From contig NZ_JAAABL010000002.1 of the NCBI RefSeq assembly GCF_009900765.1, positions 372,001 to 436,000 on the forward strand: a stretch of DNA of 64,000 nucleotides, given 5' to 3'. This DNA is from Rhodovarius lipocyclicus (GTDB lineage: Bacteria; Pseudomonadota; Alphaproteobacteria; Acetobacterales; Acetobacteraceae). The notes beneath the pieces were generated by a model. The model was given only the letters and a program-made list of their open reading frames with translations, had not been told where the DNA came from and searched no databases. Below are positions 15,258 to 25,100 of this stretch, piece by piece. The translations under genes were made by a program, and so were the position numbers. The first letter of the stretch is position 1; every line of letters begins with the position of its first letter.

Positions 15258-17150
15258 TTGTCTGGCACCGTGAACGTCACGCAGTCGGAGCGGTTGCTGG
15301 AGATCGCCACGCCACTCGGCAAGGATGCCCTGGTCCTCAGGCGCCTGTCGGTGGAGGAGGAGATCGGCCAGCCCTTCACCATCACGGCCGAGGTGCTGTC
15401 CCAGGACATGGGCATCAGCCCCTCGGCGCTGGTGGGCAAGCCGATCACCTGCACCATCACCGCGGCACATGTGCCCGCGCGGCACTTCCACGGCATCGTC
15501 CGCAGCTTTACGCGGCAGGCGGCGATCGGGCGCGGCTATGCCGCCTATATGCTGGTGGCGGTGCCGCGGCTGTGGCAGCTCACCCGCACCTCCGACTGCC
15601 GGATCTTCCAGCAGAAATCGGTCAAGCAGATCTGCACCACCATCTTCGGCGAGCATGACGTGGCGCCGGTGCGCTGGGGCGGGTCGGTGCCCACCCAGCC
15701 GCGCAATTACTGCGTGCAGTTCAACGAGACCGACCTGACCTTCACCCGCCGCATCCTGGAGGAAGCGGGCTGCGGCTTCTTCTTCGAGCACAAGGCGGGC
15801 GACCACACGCTGGTGGTGTGCGGCGCCAATTCCGACTACCCGATGATCCCGGGCGAGGCGCAGGTGGTGCGCACCGACCATGGGCTGACCGGCACGCTCA
15901 CGGCCTTCCAGCCGGAATCGGCGCTGCAGCCGGGCCGCGTCGCCACCCAGGATTTCGACGGGCTGAAGCCCGGCACCCCGCTGCGCGCCCAGGCCAGCAC
16001 CCTGCTGAACAGCCCGGGGGCGGCGGGGTTCGAGATGTTCTCCTGGCCCGGCGGCCAGGCGGTGCAGCCGGAGGGCGATCTCTCCAAGCTGGGCATGGAG
16101 GGCTATGAGGCGCAGGCCGATGTCGCGAGTGCGGAGGGCACCGACCCCACCATCTTCGCGGGCGGGCGGGTGAAGGTGAAGGGCGGCATCGACGCCGCCG
16201 GCACCGCCACCTGGCTGGTGACCAAGGCGGTGCACCAGGCCTTCGACGAAACCCAGCTCGCGGGCGGGGGCAGCGCCGGCTATTCCTCCAGCCTCAGGAT
16301 GATCGCGGCGGAGCGCGTGTGGCGCCCGCCCGTGATCCGGCCGCGCCCGATGATGCCGGGCCTGCACAGCGCCATCGTCACCGGCCCCTCGGGCGAGGAA
16401 ATCCACTGCGACGAATACGGCCGGGTGAAGGTCCATTTCCTGTGGGACCGCGCGGGCAAGACCGACGACACCTCCAGCTGTTGGGTGCGCGTGATGCAGA
16501 GCGTGGCCGGCGCCTGGGGCGGCAGCTGGCAGCTGCCGCGCGTGGGCGATGAGGTGATGGTGGGCTTCCTGGACGGCGACCCGGACCGCCCGGTGGTGAT
16601 CGGCAGCATGTACAATGCCGAGCACAAGCAGGTGCAGGGCCTGCCCGCCAACAAGACCCAGACCTGGTTCCGCTCGCGATCCAGCAAGGGCGGCGGGGCC
16701 AGCAACTACAACGAGGTCCGGTTCGAGGACAAAAAGGGCAGCGAGGACTTCATCCTTCAGGCGGAGAAGGACAAGAACGAGCTGGTCAAGAACGACCGCA
16801 CGGAAAAGGTGGACGGCAAGCACACCGAGACGGTGAAGCTGGACCGCACGGCGACCGTCACCCAGGGCAATGACAGCCTGACGGTGAAGCAGGGCAACCA
16901 CACCATGACCGTGGAGATGGGCAACATCGCGGAGAAGGCCTCGCTGGGGAAGATCGAGATCGAGGCGATGCAGTCCATCACGCTGACCTGCGGGCAGAGC
17001 AAGATCCACATGACGCCCGTGGGCATCACGATCGAGGCGATGCAGATCGATGTGAAGGCCCAACTCATGCTCAACACCCAGGGGATGATGGCCACCCACA
17101 AGGCGGACGCCATCATGACCATCCAGGGCGGCCTGGTGATGATCAACTGA
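15258..17150 (+). CDS. vgrG: T6SS spike protein VgrG (TssI)
   Basis: A 630-residue VgrG, the trimeric spike at the tip of the Hcp tube. The gp27-like part covers about 1-350; the gp5 OB-fold follows from about 367 (EIHCDEYGRVKVHFLWDRAG, then WVRVMQSVAGAWGG and GDEVMVGFLDGDPDRP). After it comes a beta-helix with repeated Thr/Val strands (TVTQGNDSLTVKQGNHTMTV), ending IQGGLVMIN. There is no extra effector domain. The best start is TTG at 15258, 7 bases after GGAGGAA; a GTG at 15270 is an alternative. The DUF6931-like gene begins directly after its stop. Confidence 0.94.
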   Translation: MSGTVNVTQSERLLEIATPLGKDALVLRRLSVEEEIGQPFTITAEVLSQDMGISPSALVGKPITCTITAAHVPARHFHGIVRSFTRQAAIGRGYAAYMLVAVPRLWQLTRTSDCRIFQQKSVKQICTTIFGEHDVAPVRWGGSVPTQPRNYCVQFNETDLTFTRRILEEAGCGFFFEHKAGDHTLVVCGANSDYPMIPGEAQVVRTDHGLTGTLTAFQPESALQPGRVATQDFDGLKPGTPLRAQASTLLNSPGAAGFEMFSWPGGQAVQPEGDLSKLGMEGYEAQADVASAEGTDPTIFAGGRVKVKGGIDAAGTATWLVTKAVHQAFDETQLAGGGSAGYSSSLRMIAAERVWRPPVIRPRPMMPGLHSAIVTGPSGEEIHCDEYGRVKVHFLWDRAGKTDDTSSCWVRVMQSVAGAWGGSWQLPRVGDEVMVGFLDGDPDRPVVIGSMYNAEHKQVQGLPANKTQTWFRSRSSKGGGASNYNEVRFEDKKGSEDFILQAEKDKNELVKNDRTEKVDGKHTETVKLDRTATVTQGNDSLTVKQGNHTMTVEMGNIAEKASLGKIEIEAMQSITLTCGQSKIHMTPVGITIEAMQIDVKAQLMLNTQGMMATHKADAIMTIQGGLVMIN

Positions 17151-17151
17151 C

Positions 17152-17748
17152 ATGAACGCACCGATCAACAAGCTGTCCGTGGCGCTCGACCCCCTGCTGC
17201 CCCGGCTGGAACTGGATGCCACGGGCGCGGCCCTGCTGGCGGGGGTGCCCGACGCCGCCCAGGGGGTGGAGTGCCTGGTGCGGGCCGGATGCTGGCCGGA
17301 GGCGATGCGCCTGATCGCCCACGCCCTGCCGAAGCGCGAGGCGGTGTGGTGGGGCTGCATGTGCGCCCGCGCCATGCCCAGCGCCGACAATTTGCCCGCG
17401 GACGCGGAGGCCGTGCAGGCCGCCGAGGCCTGGGTACGCCGGCCGGAGGACGCGCCCCGCCGTGCCGCCATGGCCGCCGCCCAGAAGGGCGGCTTCCGCA
17501 GCCCGGAGGCCTGGGCCGCCGTCGGTGCCTTCTGGTCCGGCGGCAGCATGGCGCCGGAGGGTGCGCCCGTGGTGCCGCCCGGCGAGCATCTGACCGGGGT
17601 GGCGGTGGTGGGGGCCGTGCTGCTGGCCGCCCTGCGCCACAGCCCGGAAAAGGCGCCGGAGCGCTACGCGCGCTTCCTGGCTTCGGCGCAGGATATCGCG
17701 GCCGGCGGCGCTGGCCGCCTGGAAGTGGAGCCGCCGCCCACTCGATAA
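17152..17748 (+). CDS. DUF6931-like protein next to VgrG
   Basis: A 198-residue soluble protein with no signal peptide or membrane segment. It is mostly alpha-helical and Ala-rich: an N-terminal LDATGAALLAGVPD, a central WPEAMRLIAHALPKREAVWW, then APRRAAMAAAQKGGFRSPEA. The pattern resembles the DUF6931 family found beside T6SS genes, but this assignment is from memory. It starts at the base after the vgrG stop, so it is co-expressed with the spike. Position suggests a spike-loading chaperone, adaptor or secreted partner; nothing in the sequence proves any of these, and no catalytic motif was seen. Confidence 0.7.
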   Translation: MNAPINKLSVALDPLLPRLELDATGAALLAGVPDAAQGVECLVRAGCWPEAMRLIAHALPKREAVWWGCMCARAMPSADNLPADAEAVQAAEAWVRRPEDAPRRAAMAAAQKGGFRSPEAWAAVGAFWSGGSMAPEGAPVVPPGEHLTGVAVVGAVLLAALRHSPEKAPERYARFLASAQDIAAGGAGRLEVEPPPTR

Positions 17749-17775
17749 GGGCGGCGAGGGTTGGAGGTTATGGTC

Positions 17776-19305
17776 ATGGTGCTGGTTCTTTCCGTGGTGC
17801 GCTGCCCTGACCACGCGCTGCCCGAACAACGGCAGCTGCGCGGGGGGGAATGCGTGCTCGGGCGCGGGCCGCAGGCGGATTGGCAGTTCGACGACCGGGA
17901 CCGCGTGATCTCCAAGAAGCACTGCGTCATCGAATACGCCTCGGGCGGCTGGCAGCTGCGGGACACTTCCTCCAACGGCACCTTCGTGAACGGCGCGCAG
18001 GAGCCGGTCGGCCAGGGCGCGCCCAAGGCCCTGTTCGATGGCGACCGCCTGCGCATCGGCGCGTGGGAGATCGAGTGCCGGGTGACGGAGGACAGCAATG
18101 CCTCCATCCCCACCGTGCAGCCCGGCAGCAATTGGGGCGACCCGATGGCCGAGCCGCTGTCGCGCCCCATCGTGGCGCCGGTGACGCATGGGCCCAGCCA
18201 CGGCATCGGCGGCTTCCCCGAAAGCGGGCGCGGCCCGCTGCTACCTGATGACCTGGACCTGGGCTTCGATGGGCCGGGCGGGGGCAGCATGGCGGACCAT
18301 GTGCCCAGCATCCATGACTCGCTGCGCGCGCCGCAGGCCCGCACGCCGGACCTGATCCCGGAGGATTGGGACAAGCTGCTGGACGGGCTTTCCCCCGCGC
18401 CGCAGCCCGATCCCTTCGCGCGGCCGTTCTCTGCCCCGCCAGCCCAGGTAGCCGCGCGCGCGCCAGAACCCTTTCCGCCCGCGGCGCCCATCCCTGACCC
18501 CTTCGCGGATGGCCCGCCGCCCGCTGTGATCGCGGACCCCTTCGCGGTGGCGCCCCCGCCCGCCGCGCCCTTGCCCGCGCCGCCGCCAGCACCACCCGCC
18601 GCGCCGGAACCCAGCCCCTTCGCGCCCCCCGAACCCTCCGTCTTCGCGGAGCCGGAACTCGACCAGCCCGCGCCCGCGCCCATGCCGGTGGCGGTGGCCC
18701 CAGTGGTGGTCCCAGTGCCCGCCGCCCCGCCGCCGGCGGGCGGGCTGGACGCCGCCCTGGCCCTGGTGCTGGAGGCCGCGGGCCTGCCCCCCGCCGCCCC
18801 GGGCACCGACCCGGCGCAGGTGCTGCGCGAATTCGGCGCGGGGCTGGCGGCCGCCATCGCGGGCACCCGCGCCCTGCTGATCGCGCGGGACGACGTGCGC
18901 CGCGAATTCCGCATTGAGCAGACGATGATGCGCGCCGCCGGCAACAACCCGGTGCGCTTCGCCGCCAGCGACCAGGCGGCGTTGCAGGGCGTGCTCTCCG
19001 CGCGGGGGCCGGGGGCGAAGGCGATCGTGGACACTTTCTCCGACCTCACCCGGCATCAGCTGGCCAGCATCGCCGCCACCCAGGCCGCGGCCCGCGCCAT
19101 GCTCGAACGCCTGGCCCCGGGCCCGCTGGAGGAACAGGTGGGCGGCGGCGGCATCATCCCCGGCGTGCGGGAGAAGAAGCTGTGGGAGGCATACCGAAAG
19201 CTTCACGAACAGGTCACCGACCAGTTCGACGATGATTTCGACAGCGCTTTCGGCCGGGCCTTCGCCCGCGCCTATGAGGAAACGCTGCGCGGGGGCGGGT
19301 CGTGA
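17776..19305 (+). CDS. tagH: T6SS FHA-domain protein TagH (Fha)
   Basis: A 509-residue protein with an N-terminal forkhead-associated (FHA) domain, conserved as GRGP..DW, SKKHCVIEY and SSNGTFVNGA. A long Pro/Ala/Phe-rich disordered middle (about 120-330, repeated DPFA-type patches) precedes the C-terminal T6SS-FHA domain with QVLREFGAGLAAAI and WEAYRKLHEQVTDQF. FHA domains read phospho-Thr; in imp-type T6SS the kinase PpkA creates the mark and Fha relays it to the membrane complex. Of three possible ATGs (17770, 17776 and an upstream TTG), 17776 is 8 bases from GGAGG and is preferred. Confidence 0.92.
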   Translation: MVLVLSVVRCPDHALPEQRQLRGGECVLGRGPQADWQFDDRDRVISKKHCVIEYASGGWQLRDTSSNGTFVNGAQEPVGQGAPKALFDGDRLRIGAWEIECRVTEDSNASIPTVQPGSNWGDPMAEPLSRPIVAPVTHGPSHGIGGFPESGRGPLLPDDLDLGFDGPGGGSMADHVPSIHDSLRAPQARTPDLIPEDWDKLLDGLSPAPQPDPFARPFSAPPAQVAARAPEPFPPAAPIPDPFADGPPPAVIADPFAVAPPPAAPLPAPPPAPPAAPEPSPFAPPEPSVFAEPELDQPAPAPMPVAVAPVVVPVPAAPPPAGGLDAALALVLEAAGLPPAAPGTDPAQVLREFGAGLAAAIAGTRALLIARDDVRREFRIEQTMMRAAGNNPVRFAASDQAALQGVLSARGPGAKAIVDTFSDLTRHQLASIAATQAAARAMLERLAPGPLEEQVGGGGIIPGVREKKLWEAYRKLHEQVTDQFDDDFDSAFGRAFARAYEETLRGGGS

Positions 19306-19383
19306 CCGCCCCCTTCATGAATTCAGGGGACGCCGCCGCGCCGGATTCCGCGGTAGTGATGGCGGTGACGGGGGAGTGGCTGC

Positions 19384-20721
19384 ATGGCATGGCATGACAA
19401 GGTGGTGTGGCAGGAGGGGATGTTCCTCCGCGCCCAGCATTTCCAGCAGCAGGACCGGTATCTGGAACATCTGGTGCAGGACCGGGCCGCGCCCCTGCAC
19501 CCGCACCCCTGGGGCGTCACCGAGATCGCGCTGGACCGCGACCTGCTGGCGGCGGGCAAGTTCTCGCTCTCCTCCATCGCAGGGGTGATGCAGGACGGCA
19601 CGCCCTTCTCCGTGCCCGGCACCGCCGACCTGCCGGAGCCGCTGGACCTGCCGGAGGGCACCCGCAACCAGGTGGTCTATCTGTGCCTGCCGCTACGCAA
19701 GCCCGACGGCATGGAAGTGGCGGCGAATGAGACGGAGGACGCGACGACCGCGCGCTACTCCCTCTCGGGCCACACGGCGTATGACACGCATTCCGACCCC
19801 TCGCTGTCGGCGGAACTCGCGGTGGGGCGGCCGCGCCTGCGCTACATGCTGGAACGCCAGGAACGCGCGGCCTTCGCCTGCCTGGGCCTGGCCCGGGTGA
19901 CGGAGGTGCAGGCCGACCGCCGCGTGCTGGTGGATGAGCAGTTCATCCCGCCCGCCCTGCGGGTGTCCGCCGCCACCCCGCTGTCGAATGTGCTGGCGGA
20001 GATGGTGGGCCTGCTCGGCCAGCGCGCGGAGGCCCTGGCGGCCCGCATCGTCCAGCCCGGCTCGCGCGGGGTGGGGGAGGTCGCGGATTTCCTGCTGCTG
20101 CAGGCCATCAACCGCTGGATGCCGCTGCTGGCGCATTACGCCGATGCCGGCAACCTGCACCCCGAGACCCTGTTCAAGGATTTCGTGCAGCTGGCTGGCG
20201 AGCTCGCCACCTTCACCGCGCCGGACAAGCGCGCGGCGTCCTATCCCGCCTATCGCCACGATGACCTGCAGCGCAGCTTCGCGCCGGTGATCGCGGATCT
20301 GCGCCGCAGCCTCTCGGCGGTGCTGGAGACGACGGCGGTCGAGATCCCGTTGCAGGAGCGCGCCTATGGCGTGCGCGTGGGCCCGATCACCGACCGCAAC
20401 CTGCTGCGCGCGGCCCAGTTCGTGCTGACCGTGATGGCCGATGTGCCGGGCGAGCAACTGCGCCGCCACTTCCCCAACCAGGTGAAGATCGGCGCGGTGG
20501 AGCATATCCGCGAACTGGTGCAGGTGGCGCTGCCCGGCATCGTGGTGCGGCCCCTGCCGGTGGCGCCCCGCCAGCTGCCCTTCCACGCGGGCGCCACCTA
20601 TTTCGAGCTGGATCGCGGATCGCCGCACTGGCAGCACATGCAGACCAGCGGCGCCTTCGCGATCCATGTCTCGGGTGATTTCCCGAACCTCCGTCTCAGC
20701 CTCTGGGCGATCCGCGCATGA
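19384..20721 (+). CDS. tssK: T6SS baseplate-membrane connector TssK (ImpJ)
   Basis: A 445-residue TssK-family protein. TssK trimers tether the baseplate to the cytoplasmic parts of the TssL/TssM membrane complex, and the fold is related to phage receptor-binding proteins. The opening MAWHDKVVWQEGMFLRAQHF is a near-invariant family signature, as are YLCLPLRKPDG and the C-terminal FELDRGSPHWQHMQTSG. The ATG at 19384 follows GGGGGAG. The 78-base gap after tagH has no clear promoter. The stop overlaps the tssL ATG, so the connector and membrane genes are coupled. Confidence 0.95.
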   Translation: MAWHDKVVWQEGMFLRAQHFQQQDRYLEHLVQDRAAPLHPHPWGVTEIALDRDLLAAGKFSLSSIAGVMQDGTPFSVPGTADLPEPLDLPEGTRNQVVYLCLPLRKPDGMEVAANETEDATTARYSLSGHTAYDTHSDPSLSAELAVGRPRLRYMLERQERAAFACLGLARVTEVQADRRVLVDEQFIPPALRVSAATPLSNVLAEMVGLLGQRAEALAARIVQPGSRGVGEVADFLLLQAINRWMPLLAHYADAGNLHPETLFKDFVQLAGELATFTAPDKRAASYPAYRHDDLQRSFAPVIADLRRSLSAVLETTAVEIPLQERAYGVRVGPITDRNLLRAAQFVLTVMADVPGEQLRRHFPNQVKIGAVEHIRELVQVALPGIVVRPLPVAPRQLPFHAGATYFELDRGSPHWQHMQTSGAFAIHVSGDFPNLRLSLWAIRA

Positions 20722-22115
20722 GCGACAATCCCTTCGACGAGGATGGCGACGCCGACCGCACCCGGGTCGGCCGCCCCGCTTTCCAACCCGGGCAGAGCCA
20801 GCCGGCGGCGCCCCCAACGCCGCGCCCCGTGGCGCCGGCGGCCCCCGCCTTCGCGCCCACCCAGCGCCTGGGCGGAGAGGCCGGGCAGGTGCCGCTGGTG
20901 GGCATCGTGCCGCTGGCCGCCGCGGCCGCGCCGCTGCTGGAAATCCTTTCCCGCCTGGCGCAGGCAGGCGCCACCTCCAGCGCCAATGCCGATGAGCTGC
21001 GGGAGCGCGTGATGCGCGCCCTGCGCCAGTTCGAATCGGACGCCGCCGGCGTGGGCGCGAATGCGGAGGACATCCGCGCCGCGCATTACGTGATCTGCTC
21101 GGCGCTGGACGATGTGGTGCTGGGCACCCATTGGGGCGCGCAATCCAACTGGAGCGCGCGCTCCCTCGTCTCCACCATCCATGGCGAGGTGCGCTCGGGT
21201 GAGCGGGTGTTCGACCTGCTGTCGAACATGATGAAGGACCCCGGCCGCTTCCGGGGCGCGCTGGAGGTGATGTACCTCGCCATCTCCTTGGGGTTGCAGG
21301 GCAAGTACCGGCTGATGCAGCGCGGCCCGGCGGAGCTGGACCGCGTGCGGGAGGGGCTGTTCGAGCTGCTGCGCCAGCTGCGCGGCGAGTATGAGCGCGA
21401 ACTGTCGCCGCATTGGCGCGGGGTGGACGCCCCGCATCGCGGCCCGGGGCGGCAGGTGCCGGGCTGGGTGGGCCTCGTGCTGGCGGCCTTCCTGCTCGGC
21501 GGCGGCTGGTATTACGTGGCGTCCTCGCTCAGTGCTTCCTCCGAGGGGCTGTATGAGCGCATGGCGGCGCTGCCGCCCGGGGCGCTGCCCGCCATCGACC
21601 GCAGCGCGCCGCCGGTGCCGCCCGCGCCGCCGCCGCCCCTTCCGCCGCCCCCGCCCAACACGCCGCCGCGCCCGGATGCGCTGGCCACGCTGCGGCAGTT
21701 CCTGGCGCCCGAGATCCAGCAGAACCTGGTGACGGTCGAGGGCGACGCCCAGCGCATCCTGGTGCGCATCAAGGGCAGCGGCATGTTCCCGTCGGCGTCG
21801 GCGACGCTGGACCCGCGCTTCAACGACCTGATGCGCCGCATCGGCGAGGCCCTGCGCACCGAGCCCGGCCGGGTGCAGGTGCTGGGCCATTCGGACAACC
21901 AGCCGATCCGTTCCGCGCGGTTCCCGACCAATTTCGCGCTGTCCCAGGCGCGCGCGGAATCGGCCATGGCCATGATCGTGGCGGCCAATGGCACGCCCGC
22001 GCGCTTCTCCGCCCAGGGCAAGGCGGACAGCGATCCGGTGGCGAGCAACGCCACCGCGGAGGGCCGGGAGCAGAACCGGCGCATCGAAGTGCTGCTGCTG
22101 CGGGAGGGCCGCTGA
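20718..22115 (+). CDS. tssL: T6SS inner-membrane protein TssL (DotU) with OmpA-like peptidoglycan-binding tail
   Basis: A 465-residue fusion-type TssL. A Pro-rich N-terminus is followed by a DotU/IcmH domain (about 50-230, with RAAHYVICSALDDVVLGTHWG), a single membrane segment at about 250-270 (VGLVLAAFLLGGGWYYV), a periplasmic Pro linker and an OmpA-type domain (about 320-465: GSGMFPSASATLDP, HSDNQPI, LSQARAESA). The OmpA part anchors the complex to peptidoglycan. In Agrobacterium TssL is phosphorylated by PpkA and then bound by Fha; whether the target Thr is conserved here was not checked. Overlaps tssK by ATGA. Confidence 0.94.
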   Translation: MSDNPFDEDGDADRTRVGRPAFQPGQSQPAAPPTPRPVAPAAPAFAPTQRLGGEAGQVPLVGIVPLAAAAAPLLEILSRLAQAGATSSANADELRERVMRALRQFESDAAGVGANAEDIRAAHYVICSALDDVVLGTHWGAQSNWSARSLVSTIHGEVRSGERVFDLLSNMMKDPGRFRGALEVMYLAISLGLQGKYRLMQRGPAELDRVREGLFELLRQLRGEYERELSPHWRGVDAPHRGPGRQVPGWVGLVLAAFLLGGGWYYVASSLSASSEGLYERMAALPPGALPAIDRSAPPVPPAPPPPLPPPPPNTPPRPDALATLRQFLAPEIQQNLVTVEGDAQRILVRIKGSGMFPSASATLDPRFNDLMRRIGEALRTEPGRVQVLGHSDNQPIRSARFPTNFALSQARAESAMAMIVAANGTPARFSAQGKADSDPVASNATAEGREQNRRIEVLLLREGR

Positions 22116-22116
22116 G

Positions 22117-25100
22117 ATGCGCGCTTTCGTTTCCATCCCCGCCTTGGCCTCGCTGGTCGCGGTCATCCTGATCGGCGTGCTGCTGTGGCTGTTCCTGCCC
22201 CTGTTGGGTGAGGCCTTCGACGCCATCTGGCTGCGCGCGGTCATCATCGCGGTGCCGGTCATCGTCTGGGCGCTGGTGTTCTGGCTGATCGGCCGCAAGC
22301 GGGAGCAGCGCGACGAGGCGCTGGTGGAGGCCGCCGCCGCGCCCCCCAACCGCCGCGAGGAAGCCACCGCCGAGGAGGACGCCCAGCTGCGCCAGCGCCT
22401 GAGCGAGGCGCTGACCAAGCTGAAGGCCGTGGCCAGCAAGAAGGGCAACCACCTGTATGAGCTGCCCTGGTACGCCATCATCGGCCCGCCGGGTTCGGGC
22501 AAGACCACGGCGCTGCTGAATTCCGGCCTGGAATTCCCGCTGGCGGAGGGCAAGATCTCCGGCGTCGGCGGCACCCGTTTCTGCGACTGGTGGCTGACCG
22601 AGCGCGCGGTGCTGATCGACACTGCCGGTCGCTACACCACCCAGGACAGCGACGCGGAGGCCGACCGCGCGGGCTGGGAGCGCTTCCTCGACCTGCTGCG
22701 CACCAACCGGCCGCGCCAGCCGCTGAACGGCGTGCTGGTGGCCTTCGGCATCGACATGCTCTCGAAGCTGGACGACGCCCAGCGGCAGGAACACGCCCGC
22801 ACCATCCGCCGCCGCGTCAAGGAGCTGGAGACGAAGCTCGGCCAGCGGCTGCCGGTGTATTTCCTGGTGACCAAGGCCGACCTGCTGCCCGGCTTCACCG
22901 AGTATTTCGACGATCTGGACAAGACCCAGCGCGACCAAGTCTGGGGCTTCACCTTCCCCATCACCGACAAGCCCGAGGGCCCGATGCCGGGCTTCGAGGG
23001 CGAGTTCACCGCGCTGATCGAGCGCCTGATCTCCCGCCTGCCGGACCGGTTGCAGGCCGAGCGCGGCCAGACCCAGCGCGCGGCGCTGGCGGGTTTCCCC
23101 AGCCAGTTCGCCTCGGTGCAGGAGGCCTTGCAGGGCTTCGCGCAGCTGGCCTTCGGGGGTTCGCGCATGGAGCCCGCGCCGATGCTGCGCGGTGTCTACT
23201 TCACCTCCGGCACGCAGGAGGGCACGCCGCTGGACCGGCTGGCGGGCGCGCTGTCGCGCAGCTTCGGCCTGGATGCCGCCCGCCCCGCCCGCGCGATGGC
23301 GCAGAAGGGCCGGGCCTATTTCCTCGGCGGGCTGCTGCGCAACGTGGTGTTCAATGAGGCGCGGCTGGCCGCCAATGACCGGGGCCGTGAGCGCCAATGG
23401 CTGATGCTGCGGGTGGGCTGCTGGCTGCTGGCGCTGCTGGTGCTGCTGGGCGGCGGCGCCTGGGGCTGGACCGCCATGCACGCCGAGCAGCTGCGGGCCG
23501 AACGGCTGGCCGCCGCCATCGCCCAGGCCGAGCAGGCCGCGCGCGGCGCCCCGCTGGATAGGGTGCAGAGCCCCGATCTGGCCTCGGTGCTGGCCTATCT
23601 GGAGACCACCCGCGCCCTGCCGCCCGCCGTGGGCCAGGACCAGGGCGCGCTGGGCATGAGCCAGGAGGAGATCCTGGCCGCCGGCGCCGACAGCGCCTAT
23701 CGCCGCGCGCTGGACCGCGTGCTGCTGCCCCGCCTGCTGGCGCGGCTGGAAGCGCAGATCCGCGAGGGGCTGCAACGCCCGGATTTCCTGTATGAGGCGG
23801 TGCGCGTCTATCTGATGCTCGGCCGCCAGGGCCCGCTGGACAAGGCGCTGGTGCGCGAATGGTTCGTGCTGGACTGGCAGGCGGCCTTCCCGGGCGCCGT
23901 GAACCAGCCGGGGCGCGACGCGCTGGCCCGGCATCTGGATGCGCTGCTGGATGGGCCGCTGGTGGCCTATCCGCTGGATGGCGCGCTGGTGGATTCCGCG
24001 CGGCGCATCTTCTCCCGCCTGCCGCAGGCCCAGCGCAGCTATGCGCGCCTGCGCGCCATGCCCAATGAGGCCCCGGGCTGGACCCCCGCCCAGGCGCTGG
24101 GCCCGGCAGGGCAGCGGTATTTCGTCCGCCCCTCCGGCCGCGCGATGACCGAGGGCGTGCCCGGCCTCTACACCATCGAGGGTCTGTATGGCGGCGTGCT
24201 GCCGCGCCTGTCCCAGGCGGTGCGGGAGGCCGCGAGCGAAGCCTGGGTGCTGGGCCCCGAGGCCGCCCTGGCCCAGGCCGCCGACCCGCGCCAGCTGGAA
24301 CGCGACATCCTGTCCCTCTACGCCCAGGAATACATCCGGGTGTGGGAGGCGATGTTGCAGGATCTGGTGCTGCCGCCCTTCCCGAACATGAACGCGGCGG
24401 CCGAGGGGCTGAACCTGCTCGGTGCGCCGAATTCGCCGATGAAGGAGCTGCTGCGCAGCATCGCCCGCCAGCTTTCCGTGGGCACGGCGCCGGAGGGTTC
24501 GGCCCCCGCCGCCGTCCAGGGTGCCGCCGGTGCGGCCGCCGCGGCGGCGCAGGGGGCCGCTGGCCGCTTGCAGGCCGCGCTGGGCGTTTCCGCCGCCAAC
24601 CCGGCGGCCACCGTGGCCCAGCTGGTGGAGGCCCGCTTCCAGCCGCTGCGCGACGCGGCGGGCCAGCCGATCGACGGCATCCTGGCCATCCTGAACGACC
24701 TGTATGTGCAGGTGGCGCGGCTGGCCAACGCCCCCCCGGGCACCGTGCTGCCGCCGAGCCCCGGCCTGGACCCGGGCCAGCGCCTGCTGGCGGAGGCCCA
24801 GCGCCAGCCGCAGCCGCTGCAATCCTGGCTGCAGGCCATGGCGCAATCCGTGAACCGCGTGCGCGCGGGCGGTGCCGCGGCGGCGATCGCTGCGGCGGGC
24901 GGGCAGGCCATGGGCCCGCTGTGCCGAGGGCTGGAGACGCGCTTCCCCTTCCGCCGCACCCAGACCGCGACGGATATGCCGGCGGATGACTTCATCCGGC
25001 TGTTCGCCCCGGGCGGGGTGATGGACAGTTTCTTCGCCCAGCACATCCGCCCCTATGCCGACACCACCCAGCGCCCTTGGCGCCCCGTGGCGACGGATGG

